Below, in pieces: positions 25,165 to 33,766 of a stretch of 64,000 nucleotides of DNA; position 1 is the stretch's first letter; each line of letters begins with the position of its first letter. The notes under the pieces are model-generated. The model made no database searches and was not told where the DNA came from. It saw nothing but the letters and a program-made list of their open reading frames with translations. Origin of the DNA: Agromyces subbeticus DSM 16689 (GTDB taxonomy: Bacteria; Actinomycetota; Actinomycetes; Actinomycetales; Microbacteriaceae); assembly GCF_000421565.1 (NCBI RefSeq), contig NZ_ATXG01000005.1, positions 1-64,000 of the forward strand. Direction: 5' to 3'. The translations under genes and the position numbers were made by a program.

Positions 25165-26369
25165 GATCTGCCCGCTTGCTCGACGAGCCGGGCGCGGATC
25201 AGCCGGCCCTGGTCGCCCGAGGCGCCGGCCGAGTCGAACGGCGTCGCGAGCACGAGCGCCGCGGCTCCCTGCGCCCAGCTCTCGTCCTGCCAGGTCTCGA
25301 CCTCGACCGGGAGGCTGCGCCGGTGCCGAAGGAGGTGCGAGCGGAACGACGGCTCGAAGCCGTGCGCCCAGTGACGCCACGATGTCGTTCCCTCGCCCAG
25401 CACGATGACGAGCGCTGGATCGATCATGTGCACGACGCCGGCGAGGGTGCGGCCGAGCAGCCGACCGGCGTCATCGAAGACTGCGAGCGCGCGATCGTCA
25501 CCGGATTCTGCGGCCGCGTGCAGCTCGGCGATGCGGTCATCGGCGGCGATCACGCCGAGCTCGCGGGCACGGGCGACGAGAGCTGCTTCGCCGATGTAGG
25601 CCTCGAGGCATCCGTCGTTGCCGCAGCTGCAGCGCGGACCGTCGTCGCTGATCGGGATGTGCCCGATCTCGCCTGCGCCGCCCGAGGCGGCCCGGAGCAC
25701 GCTCCCGTCGACCACGATGCCTGCGCCGATACCAGTGCCGATCGTGACCACGAGGAAGTTGTCGTGTGCGCGACCGAGCCCGAAGAGACGCTCGGCGACG
25801 GCGAGCGCGTTGACATTGTTCTCGACGATCACCGGCAGGTCGAGGGCGCGGCGAAGCGCGCGGCCGAGTTCGACGCCCGACCAGCCGAGCTGTGGCGCGT
25901 CGACGATGCCGTCTCCCGGCAGGTCGACGCTGCCGGGCACGCCGACGCCGATGCCGAGGAGCGTCGCGCCCGTTCCGTCGGCGATGAACGCCTGGATGCG
26001 TGCGATCAGCTCGGCGAGGGAGACGCTCGATGCGGCGTCGTACGGCACGCTCGCCGAGCGCAGGACCCGCCCGTCGATACCCACCTCGACGAATGCGACA
26101 TGATCGGCGACGACCTTCACCCCGATGGCGCGGCCCGATGACGCCGCGAGGCCGAGCATCCGTGCAGGGCGTCCGCCGTTCGAGGGCGCCTGCTCGAGTT
26201 CGACCACCAGTCCGTCGACGATGAGGTCCTTCACGAGCTGGGTCATGAGGGCCGGGGAGACGGCGAGCACGCGGGCGAGATCGGCGCGGGAGGCGGGGCC
26301 GTTGGCACCGAGCTGCGCGAGGATCGCCGAGCGGTTCAGATCGGTGCGCAAGGTGGAGCGGATCGCCAT
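25161..26369 (-). CDS. ROK-family repressor of the alpha-glucoside operon
   Basis: The 402-residue protein joins an N-terminal winged helix (ILAQLGANGPASRADLARVL) to a ROK sugar-sensing domain: VTIGTGIGAGIVVDG (ATP/sugar motif), GEIGHIPI and the zinc cluster CSCGNDGCLEAY (CxCGxxGCxE). It is the first gene of the six-gene operon and overlaps the next by ATGA. ATG 26369 is chosen because a palindrome lies 35-56 bp upstream. It likely represses the operon until a sugar binds. XylR- or NagC-like regulators share the fold. Confidence 0.92.
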   Translation of the reverse strand: MAIRSTLRTDLNRSAILAQLGANGPASRADLARVLAVSPALMTQLVKDLIVDGLVVELEQAPSNGGRPARMLGLAASSGRAIGVKVVADHVAFVEVGIDGRVLRSASVPYDAASSVSLAELIARIQAFIADGTGATLLGIGVGVPGSVDLPGDGIVDAPQLGWSGVELGRALRRALDLPVIVENNVNALAVAERLFGLGRAHDNFLVVTIGTGIGAGIVVDGSVLRAASGGAGEIGHIPISDDGPRCSCGNDGCLEAYIGEAALVARARELGVIAADDRIAELHAAAESGDDRALAVFDDAGRLLGRTLAGVVHMIDPALVIVLGEGTTSWRHWAHGFEPSFRSHLLRHRRSLPVEVETWQDESWAQGAAALVLATPFDSAGASGDQGRLIRARLVEQAGRS

Positions 26370-26403
26370 TGAGTCCTCGGAGTGTTCGGTCGTGCAGATG
26401 TGA

Positions 26404-26425
26404 GTTAATTTAGACCTAAATAAAC
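26404..26425. promoter_or_regulatory. ROK operator upstream of the sugar operon
   Basis: ATTTAG-AC-CTAAAT (26408-26421) is a perfect 14-bp palindrome, extended by GTT/AAC outside a mismatch (26404-26425). It is the only AT-rich island in the region and lies between the ROK start and purF. Confidence 0.72.
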
Positions 26426-26551
26426 CCCAGAAGCAAGACCTCGCGGCGAATCCGCACGCGAGACCGCGCCCGGCATTCACCCATCAGAGGTATGGGAGGA
26501 TTGATTGTCCTGCTCGGACACTTCCCCCACCTTCGAGGAGCCATCGCTCGC

Positions 26552-28009
26552 ATGTGCGGCATCGTCGGCATCGTCTCCACTGAACCGGCCAACCAGCAGA
26601 TCTACGACAGCCTGCTCCTGCTGCAGCACCGCGGTCAGGACTCGACCGGCATCGCGACCGCCGACGGGCCGGTGTTCCACATGGCCAAGGCGCGCGGCCA
26701 GGTGCGCGAGGCGTTCCGCACCCGCGACATGCGCTCGCTGATCGGCAACATCGGCCTCGGTCACGTGCGGTACACGACGAAGGGCGCCGCCGAGCGCGAA
26801 GAAGAGGCGCAGCCGTTCTACGTGAACGCGCCCTACGGCATCATCCTCGTGCACAACGGAAACCTCACGAACACCCGCGAGCTCTCAGAAGACCTGTTCC
26901 GCATCGACCGCCGGCACGTCAACTCGACGAGCGACACCGAGATGCTGCTCAACGTGCTCGCCACCGAGCTGCAGACCCAGATCACCGGCCTCGACCTCGA
27001 CCCCGACCAGGTCTTCACGGCGGTCGAGCAGGTGCACGAGCGCGTCGAGGGCTCCTACGCCGTCATCGCGCTCATCGCCGGCTACGGCCTGCTCGCGTTC
27101 CGCGACCCGTTCGGCATCCGCCCGCTCATCCTGGGCCGGCGCACCGCCGACAACGGCCGAGACGAGTGGATCGTGGCATCCGAATCGCTCGTGCTCGAAT
27201 CGGGCGGCTACGAGATCGTGCGCGACGTGCGACCCGGCGAGGCCATCTTCATCGGCCTCGACGGCCAGATGATCTCGCGGCAATGCGCGAAGAACGCGCA
27301 GCTCGTGCCGTGCTCGTTCGAGTACGTCTACCTCGCCCGCCCCGACTCGATCATGAACGGCATCTCGGTCTACGAGGCGCGACTGCGCATGGGCGACCGG
27401 CTCGCGACGACCATCGAGACGTACATGGACAAGGGCGACATCGACGTCGTCATGCCCATTCCCGACTCATCGCGCCCGGCCGCGATGCAGGTCGCGCAGA
27501 AGCTCGGCATCGAATACCGCGAGGGGTTCTACAAGAACCGCTACGTCGGCCGCACGTTCATCATGCCCGGCCAGGCCGAGCGCAAGCGCTCGGTGCGCCA
27601 GAAGCTCAACGCCATGGGCACCGAGTTCAAGGGCAAGAACATCCTCATCGTCGACGACTCGATCGTGCGCGGCACGACCTCGAAAGAGATCGTCGAGATG
27701 GCCCGTGCCGCCGGCGCCAACAAGGTCACGTTCACCTCGGCAGCACCGCCCGTGCGCTTCCCGCACGTCTACGGCATCAACATGCCGAGCCGCGAAGAGC
27801 TCATCGCCTACGGCCGCAAGATCCCCGAGATCGCCGCCGAGCTGAGCGCCGACCACATGATCTACCAAGAGGTCGCCGACCTCCAGGCCGCGATCACCGA
27901 CGGCACCTCGATCGAGCAGCTCGACCTCTCGTGCTTCACGGGCGAGTACGTCACCGGCACCGTCACCGAGGAGTACCTCGGCTGGGTGGAGCGCACGCAG
28001 CTCAGCTGA
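26552..28009 (+). CDS. purF: Amidophosphoribosyltransferase
   Basis: The 485-residue enzyme catalyses the first committed step of purine synthesis, PRPP + Gln to phosphoribosylamine. After Met removal, Cys2 of MCGIVGIV becomes the N-terminal nucleophile, so ATG 26552 is the true start and there is no propeptide. LQHRGQDSTGI and the phosphoribosyltransferase loop ILIVDDSIVRGTTSKEIV are intact. CSFEYVYLARPDS and CxxC-like residues could hold an Fe-S cluster, as in the Bacillus type. GAGGAG stands 11 bases upstream. The gene ends at a strong hairpin. Confidence 0.97.
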   Translation: MCGIVGIVSTEPANQQIYDSLLLLQHRGQDSTGIATADGPVFHMAKARGQVREAFRTRDMRSLIGNIGLGHVRYTTKGAAEREEEAQPFYVNAPYGIILVHNGNLTNTRELSEDLFRIDRRHVNSTSDTEMLLNVLATELQTQITGLDLDPDQVFTAVEQVHERVEGSYAVIALIAGYGLLAFRDPFGIRPLILGRRTADNGRDEWIVASESLVLESGGYEIVRDVRPGEAIFIGLDGQMISRQCAKNAQLVPCSFEYVYLARPDSIMNGISVYEARLRMGDRLATTIETYMDKGDIDVVMPIPDSSRPAAMQVAQKLGIEYREGFYKNRYVGRTFIMPGQAERKRSVRQKLNAMGTEFKGKNILIVDDSIVRGTTSKEIVEMARAAGANKVTFTSAAPPVRFPHVYGINMPSREELIAYGRKIPEIAAELSADHMIYQEVADLQAAITDGTSIEQLDLSCFTGEYVTGTVTEEYLGWVERTQLS

Positions 28010-28014
28010 CGCGA

Positions 28015-28050
28015 AACGGCGAGCGGATGCCGCGGCATCCGCTCGCCGTT
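28015..28050. terminator. Convergent terminator purF / GH3
   Basis: A 17-bp perfect stem (AACGGCGAGCGGATGCC and its complement) closes directly on a GC dinucleotide, five bases after the purF stop. It contains the GGATGCC-GC-GGCATCC palindrome. Confidence 0.82.
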
Positions 28051-28087
28051 GTGCGCGCCGTGTCGTCGGCGCGCCGGCCGGCGCGAC

Positions 28088-29869
28088 TCAGGCCGTGAGG
28101 CGGCCCTCGGTGGTGCCCTCGAGGCCGAGCGTGCGCTGCAGCCCGAACCCGGTGCGGAAGAGCGGGTCCGCCGTGTCGAACGGCACGTCCTCGCGCGAGG
28201 CCTCGACCGCAGCCATCGACGACGGCAGGTCGAACGGCAGGGTGCCGCTGAATGCCGCCCGCCCGGTGAACGCGTCGAGCACCACGGCGTCGCTCGCACC
28301 GAAGTCGCCGACGACGACCGCCGCGATGTCGAGCAACGGGGTGAGCACGGCCGGTCGCTCGAGGTAGACCGACACGTACACCGGCGCGTGCTCGGCATAG
28401 CGGCGCATCCGTTCGACGACCTCGCCGGTGAAGGCGAGGCTGCCGCCGCGGAAGAAGTCGCCGAGCGATCCGCGCCCGGGTTCGAACGGCGAGTCGAGTC
28501 GCACGAGCACGGCGTCGGCCTGATCGAGCTCGTCGACCGCGACGAGATCGGCGGCCGGCAGCGCATCGGGCGACACGCCGTCGAGCAGCACGCGCGAGCC
28601 GGCAGCGAGCGCACGCGCGCCGTGGTTCTCTGCGAGCAGCACGAGTGAGGCCCGCTGGGCGGCGACGCCGCGCTCGAAGAACACGGGCGAACCGCACTCC
28701 GCACGCGCGGCCTCGGTGTCGACCCGGCGGTGCTCGAAAGCGCCGAGCTGGAACTTCTCGTGCAGCAGGCGACGCACCGACTCGTCGATGCGCGCCTCGG
28801 TGATGCGGCCCGAATCGACGAGTTCCTCGACGAGCGCCGGGTTCCGGTCGCCGCCGAACTGGTCGACGCCCACGTCGATAGCGATCGCGGCGCGCTCGAC
28901 CGGCGTGAGGTGCTCGAGGCCCCAGCCGTTGGGGCCGAACTCGAGCCCGGCGACGCTCTCGCTCTCGAGCAGATTCCAATCCGTCACGACGATGCCGTCG
29001 AAGCCGAGGCGGCGGCGAAGGATGTCGCGGACGACGGGCGCGTTGAACGCGAAGCCCACCTCTTCCCACTCGGTGCCGACGGGCTTGCCGTAGTACGTCA
29101 TGACCTGCGTGGCGCCGGCTGCGAAGGCGCGCGTGAACGGCTCGAGATGCAGCTCCTGCATTCCGCCGGGGTACACCTGCTCTGGGTAGCGCGGGTCGTG
29201 CGCGTCGTCGCCGTTCAGTTGCGGGCCGCCGCCCGGGAAGTGCTTGACCACGGCAGCGACCGAGTCGGGCCCGAGCTCGGTGCCGCCGCGCAACGCCTCG
29301 ATGAAGGCGACCGTCAGTTCGGCCACCCGCTCGGGGTGCTCGCCGAACGTGCCGGAGCCGCGTGACCAGCGCGGCTCGGTGAACAGGTCGGCCATCGGGC
29401 CGAGGAACACGCGGATGCCCATCGCGAGCAGTTCGCGGCGCATGGTGTCGCCGAACGATCGCGCAGCGTCGAGGCCGCCGATCGCGGCGATGCCGGGGGC
29501 ATCCGGCCAGCGCGACAGGCTGTCGAGCGCCTGCCCCGTGAAGAGGTTGCTGCGGAACCCGTGCCTGGGGTCGGTCGACAACGTCACCGGGATGCCGAGC
29601 CGGGTTGCCTCGGCGATCTCCTGAAGCGTGTTGTGCCATGCCGCGACGGCCGCGCTGTCCTGCCCGCCGAGCACGTTGAAGTGGCTGATGCCCCGCTCAC
29701 CGGCGAATCGCTCGGCCGCGGCGATGGCGTCGGCCTCGCTCAGGCCGTCGCCCGCCGGAGCGGTCGAGGGGTGGAACATGAGCGCGGCCTTCTCGGCGAC
29801 GGTCATGCGGCCCAGCAGGTCGTCGACACGGCGGTCGACGGGCAGGGCGGGGTCACGGTAGTCGTTCAT
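28088..29869 (-). CDS. Glycoside hydrolase family 3 enzyme
   Basis: The 593-residue enzyme has the GH3 barrel and a C-terminal alpha/beta sandwich. Visible marks are KHFPGGGP (about residue 209) and the nucleophile Asp297 in GIVVTDWNLLE. NLFTGQALDSLSRWP matches the beta-glucosidase branch rather than the NagZ branch, whose KH(F/T)PG-H-G dyad is absent. No signal peptide, so cytoplasmic. It follows the frameshifted MFS gene by 36 bp in an operon under the 36-bp palindrome. Likely cleaves a beta-linked disaccharide or glycoside. Confidence 0.88.
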   Translation of the reverse strand: MNDYRDPALPVDRRVDDLLGRMTVAEKAALMFHPSTAPAGDGLSEADAIAAAERFAGERGISHFNVLGGQDSAAVAAWHNTLQEIAEATRLGIPVTLSTDPRHGFRSNLFTGQALDSLSRWPDAPGIAAIGGLDAARSFGDTMRRELLAMGIRVFLGPMADLFTEPRWSRGSGTFGEHPERVAELTVAFIEALRGGTELGPDSVAAVVKHFPGGGPQLNGDDAHDPRYPEQVYPGGMQELHLEPFTRAFAAGATQVMTYYGKPVGTEWEEVGFAFNAPVVRDILRRRLGFDGIVVTDWNLLESESVAGLEFGPNGWGLEHLTPVERAAIAIDVGVDQFGGDRNPALVEELVDSGRITEARIDESVRRLLHEKFQLGAFEHRRVDTEAARAECGSPVFFERGVAAQRASLVLLAENHGARALAAGSRVLLDGVSPDALPAADLVAVDELDQADAVLVRLDSPFEPGRGSLGDFFRGGSLAFTGEVVERMRRYAEHAPVYVSVYLERPAVLTPLLDIAAVVVGDFGASDAVVLDAFTGRAAFSGTLPFDLPSSMAAVEASREDVPFDTADPLFRTGFGLQRTLGLEGTTEGRLTA

Positions 29870-29905
29870 GGGTGTTCTCTTTCTGAAGGTCAGGGCGTCG
29901 GCCGG

Positions 29906-31176
29906 TCAGCGCGTCGAGCGGATGGCGAGCATCGGCACGAAGCCCAGCAGGGTGAGCACGGCGCTGACGACGAGCAGCACCGGGTAGTTCGGCGCGGCGC
30001 CGCCGATGCCGAGCAGGAGGGGCGCCGCGAAGGGCATGATCGAGAACGGCAGGGTGATCGCGATGTTCGTGACGCCGAGGTCGCGCGCGGCTGTCGCCGG
30101 GTCGTTCATCGTCGCCACGGCGAATCCGATGTAGCTGCCGTACAGCAACCCGGTGCCGACACCCGAGACGAGGCACACCCCGAGCAGGAAGACCGGCACG
30201 GTGCCGGCGAACGCGATCACGAGGATTCCCGCCGCGATCGCGACGGCGCCTGCGCCGAGCACCAGCTTTCGGCGGCCGGTGCGGTCGTTGAGCCAGCCGG
30301 CGACCGGAGCGATCGCAACCGCGAGGATGCCCGGGACACGTACGCCAGCGTGATGAGCCCGGGCAGTTCGGCCTCGCTCGCCTGGATGCGGTCCTGGAGG
30401 ATGTAGACCGTGTAGGTCGCGATGACTCCGAGCCCGCAGGAGATCAGGAAGAGCGCGGCGAGGAGCTTGGCGAAATCGGGCGAGGTGCGCGGGTTGACGT
30501 AGAAGCTGCCGATGAACTCGCGCAGGCTGAACGGCTCGATGTCGGCGGGCGCCGGGGTGTCATCGCGGAACATGGCGATCAGCACCACCGAGAAGACGAT
30601 GGCGACGAGCACGGGCAGGCCGAACTGGGCGAGCATGTTCGACGGGAACCACTGCACGAAGAACACGCCGACCAGCAGGGCCGCCGCTGAGGCCGTGCCC
30701 GAAAGGGAGCCGACGAGACCCTGCTGCTTCTCGGGGATGCGGTCGGGCACGATCGCGAGTGCCGCGGCGATGGCCGCGTTCACGAACGCCTGCATGATGA
30801 TCCAGCCGAGCAGGAGCATCGGCATCGAGTTGCTGAGGCCGATGATGGCGGCGCCGGCGATCGTGCCGGCGAGGCCGATCACGATCCAGGGGCGGCGACG
30901 TCCGAAGCGGCTTCTCGTGCGGTCGCTGAGCCGGCCGAAGAACGGATTGGCCAGCAGCGCGACGAGCGTGCCGACGCCCGCGGCGATGGAGTAGCTCGTC
31001 GTCTTGTTGTCGGGATCGATCTCGGAGATGCGCAGGGCGATCGTGACCGATGCGGGAAGCATGATCGACATCCAGATGCCGAACATGACCAGTGCGTACA
31101 CCGCGATGAACAGCGGCCCGACCGGCTTACGGGTGGCCGGGGCCAGCACTCCGGGGGAACTGAGTGATGCAGACAT
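29906..31176 (-). pseudogene. MFS sugar transporter with a frameshift
   Basis: From ATG 31176 a 12-helix MFS/GPH-like transporter reads in one frame (KPVGPLFIAVYALVMFGIW, FFGRLSDRTRSRFGRRRPW between helices 2 and 3) up to LPGLITLAYV, then jumps frame near 30331-30336 and resumes as GILAVAIAPVAGWLNDRTGRRKLVLG to the stop at 29906. One missing base in a C run (or two extra) accounts for it. The rest is intact and the signature RxGRR loops are in both halves. Either a recent inactivating mutation or a sequencing error. It is transcribed divergently from LacI and upstream of GH3, so it should import the GH3 substrate. Confidence 0.8.
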
Positions 31177-31216
31177 TGGGGGATCCTCATCATTGAGACT
31201 AGTGGATGGTTGTTCT

Positions 31217-31252
31217 GGAAGCGTTACCGGAAACGTTTCCGGTAACGCTTCC
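31217..31252. promoter_or_regulatory. 36-bp perfect palindrome: three abutting LacI-type operators
   Basis: Three 12-mers lie head to tail: GGAAGCGTTACC (31217-31228), GGAAACGTTTCC (31229-31240) and GGTAACGCTTCC (31241-31252). The middle one is a perfect LacI/GalR-family operator with the central CG; the outer two are mirror images, making the whole a perfect palindrome. TAAGAT at 31255-31260 is a candidate -10 for lacI, so the palindrome covers its -35. Confidence 0.88.
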
Positions 31253-31321
31253 GCTAAGATAGGCCAGGTCGGGTCACGCGTCAAGCCCGACTTCGAACGA
31301 GCGGCGATCACGAGGGGCGAG

Positions 31322-32359
31322 ATGGCACGCAGAGTGACCCTGATCGATGTGTCGAGCGCTGCAGGCGTGGGCATCGCCACGGTGTCGCGGGCGCTCGGCG
31401 ACCACCCCGATGTCAGCGAGGCGACGCGCGAGCGAGTTCGCTCAGTGGCGCGCGAGCTCGGCTACCGCCCGTCGGTCACGGCTCGTGCGCTCCGCTCGGG
31501 CGGCTATCACGCCATCAGCGTGATCGTGCCCGATGCCGGTTGGGGATGGTGGGAGCCCGTCATCCGCGCGGCATTCAGGGCGGCATCCGACGAGGGGTAC
31601 CAACTCATGGTGCACCCGGTGGCGGGTATCGACGGTGGCACGGCGGCCGTTGTCGAAGGGCTCGCCAACGTGCCCACCGAGGGCGTCATCGTCATCAGCA
31701 TGCCCGACCAGGATGCCGTTCGCGACGCGTGCGATCGCATCGCGCTGCCCGCCATCGCGGTCGACGACACGAGCCGCGCGGTCCGGTTTCCGACCATCTC
31801 CGCACGGAACCGGGAGGGTGCGCGGGCAGCGGTCGAGCACCTCATCGCCCAGGGGCGGCGATCGATCGCGCTGCTTCGCGCCGAACTCGGCGACTCCCCC
31901 ACCGACTGGGGCGACGGACTCTTCATCGACGAGCGCACGATCGGCTACCGCGAAGCGCTCGAGGCGGCCGGCATCGCGGTCGACGAATCGCTCCTGATCG
32001 ACTGCGCCGACCCGTTCGACGAATCGCGCGAGATCTGGCCCGAGCTCGACGCCGCGCTCGAGCGCGGGGTGCACATCGACGCCGTCTTCTGCCTTGCCGA
32101 CCTGATGGCCGCGCCGGCGGTTCGCACCCTGCGAGCTCGGGGGCTGCGCGTGCCCGACGACGTCGCGCTCGTCGGCTTCGACGACGAGCGGGCCGCGGTG
32201 CTGATCGACCCCCAACTCACGACGATGCGCCAGCCCTACGCCGAGATGGGCCGATTCGCCGTCGAGTTGCTGCTTCGCCGCATCCAAGGCGAACAGCTCG
32301 AGGAACGACGCCACGAGTTCGACACGAGCCTGGTCGAGCGCGCCTCCACCCGACGCTGA
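31322..32359 (+). CDS. LacI-family transcriptional regulator
   Basis: The 345-residue protein has the LacI helix-turn-helix (TLIDVSSAAGVGIATVSRAL) and hinge, then a periplasmic-binding-like sugar domain ending in DVALVGFDDERAAVLIDPQLTTM. ATG 31322 is chosen as the first Met before the HTH. It is divergent from the MFS-GH3 operon, and the triple operator between them marks it as the local repressor. The inducer is expected to be the transported glycoside or its product. The leader from the TAAGAT element is about 55 nt. Confidence 0.93.
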   Translation: MARRVTLIDVSSAAGVGIATVSRALGDHPDVSEATRERVRSVARELGYRPSVTARALRSGGYHAISVIVPDAGWGWWEPVIRAAFRAASDEGYQLMVHPVAGIDGGTAAVVEGLANVPTEGVIVISMPDQDAVRDACDRIALPAIAVDDTSRAVRFPTISARNREGARAAVEHLIAQGRRSIALLRAELGDSPTDWGDGLFIDERTIGYREALEAAGIAVDESLLIDCADPFDESREIWPELDAALERGVHIDAVFCLADLMAAPAVRTLRARGLRVPDDVALVGFDDERAAVLIDPQLTTMRQPYAEMGRFAVELLLRRIQGEQLEERRHEFDTSLVERASTRR

Positions 32360-32398
32360 GGTCCTCCGCATGTCGGTGTGGTGCTGCAGACTGCCTGC

Positions 32399-33295
32399 AT
32401 GGGATTCACTCGCACCGGCACTGTGCGCACCTCGGTGCTCGACATCGCGTACGAAGAGGCCGGCCCTGCAGACGGGCCGGTCGCGGTGCTCGCGCACGGC
32501 TTCCCCTACGACGTTCGTGCGTTCGACCAAGCGGCCGAAATGCTCGCGGCATCCGGCGTTCGCGTGATCGCGCCGTACCTGCGCGGGTACGGTCCGACCC
32601 GGTTCACCGACGCCACGACGCTGCGTTCGGGTGAGCAGGCCGCCCTCGCGCACGACCTGCTCGACCTGCTCGACGGTCTCGGCGTCGAACGCGCGGTCGT
32701 CGGCGGCTTCGACTGGGGCGGGCGTGCTGCGTGCATCGTCGCGGCACTGCATCCCGAGCGGGTCGCGGGTCTCGTCACGGTGGGCGGCTACAACATCTTC
32801 AACCCGGCGTTCGCGCAAGAGCCCACCCGGCCCGAGTGGGAGCGCACGTACTGGTACAAGTACTACTTCCACTCCGAGGCCGGCCGGCGCGGGCTGGAGC
32901 GCTACCGCGACGAGTTCTGCGAGTTGCTCTGGACGAGCTGGTCACCCGAGTGGGCCGGCGCCGCCGACGCATTCCGGGCGAGCGCCCCGAGCCTGTCGAA
33001 CCCCGACTTCGTCGATGTCGTGATCCACTCCTACCGGCACCGCTCGGGGCTCGTGGCGGGCGACCCACGATACGCGGCCACCGAGACCGCGCTCGCCGCC
33101 GAGCCGCCCATCACCGTGCCGACCGTCGTACTCGAGAGCGGCGCCGACGGCATCGGCGGGCCGCATGCGTCAGACGATCGCGATGCGTTCACCGGGCCGT
33201 ACACGTTTCGCGAGCTGCCGGGCATCGGCCACGACCTGCCGCAAGAGGCGCCGCGCGAGTTCGCCGACGCGGTCGCGAGTCTCATCGTCACTTGA
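32399..33295 (+). CDS. Alpha/beta hydrolase, epoxide hydrolase-like
   Basis: The 298-residue hydrolase has an HGFPYD oxyanion segment, PYLRGYGPTRF and the nucleophile Asp in GGFDWGGRAA (G-x-D-W-G-G), which points to epoxide hydrolase or dehalogenase rather than Ser esterase. GIGHDLPQEAP supplies the catalytic His. ATG 32399 is placed by CAGACT (32387-32392) exactly six bases upstream. It stands alone after lacI. Natural substrate unknown. Confidence 0.88.
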   Translation: MGFTRTGTVRTSVLDIAYEEAGPADGPVAVLAHGFPYDVRAFDQAAEMLAASGVRVIAPYLRGYGPTRFTDATTLRSGEQAALAHDLLDLLDGLGVERAVVGGFDWGGRAACIVAALHPERVAGLVTVGGYNIFNPAFAQEPTRPEWERTYWYKYYFHSEAGRRGLERYRDEFCELLWTSWSPEWAGAADAFRASAPSLSNPDFVDVVIHSYRHRSGLVAGDPRYAATETALAAEPPITVPTVVLESGADGIGGPHASDDRDAFTGPYTFRELPGIGHDLPQEAPREFADAVASLIVT

Positions 33296-33334
33296 GGCGG
33301 CTGCCGCGGCGGAGCGTTCGGCCGGCTCCGCCGG

Positions 33335-33670
33335 CTACTCGTCGACCGGCGGGTGGATCGTCTCGTGCTCAACCGTCACCGAGGCTGCGTGACGCGCGGT
33401 CGCCCGGTCGATGACGAGCGCGACGACGGCGCCGAGCGCGACGCCGACCGTGGCGCACGCAAGCAGCAGGAAGCCGAAGATCTGGCCCTTGTCGAACTCG
33501 TCGTTGTCGGGAAAGGCGACGGTGAGAATGAGCGCCACGACGACGCCCACGAGCGCGCCGAGCATGATGAACCGCGAGTAGCGCGGGGCGCGCCGCACCG
33601 TCACCGTGTCACGCGCGATCTCGGTCTCACGCGGGTCGACGGGCTCAGGTGCATTCGATGGGTCGGTCAC
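33335..33670 (-). CDS. Small conserved membrane protein, two helices
   Basis: The 111-residue protein has a Pro/Glu/Asp-rich N-terminus, then RRAPRYSRFIMLGALVGVV, a first helix, a polar PDNDEFDKGQ hairpin and a second helix ending VALVIDRATARH. No named domain recognised; proteins of this type are common in Microbacteriaceae. GTG 33670 is chosen because GAGAAT precedes it by six bases. It is transcribed next to, and in the same direction as, the HtaA gene but beyond that gene's terminator. Confidence 0.7.
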   Translation of the reverse strand: MTDPSNAPEPVDPRETEIARDTVTVRRAPRYSRFIMLGALVGVVVALILTVAFPDNDEFDKGQIFGFLLLACATVGVALGAVVALVIDRATARHAASVTVEHETIHPPVDE

Positions 33671-33703
33671 CCCTCCATTCTCCCGCACCCGTGCTGAAAC
33701 GGC

Positions 33704-33738
33704 GACGGGAGGCTCACCAGCTGGGTGAGCCTCCCGTC
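33704..33738. terminator. Terminator after the HtaA-domain gene
   Basis: A perfect 15-bp stem (GACGGGAGGCTCACC and complement) with a 5-nt loop lies 28 bases beyond the stop of the HtaA-domain gene on the minus strand, followed by GCCGTTTC. Confidence 0.8.
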
Positions 33739-33766
33739 ACTCGACGTTCCGGCGAGTCGGAACGGA

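Noticed and set aside
29906-30262. Separate 118-residue membrane protein
   Set aside because: It continues the MFS transporter in another frame; the two are better explained as one gene with a frameshift.
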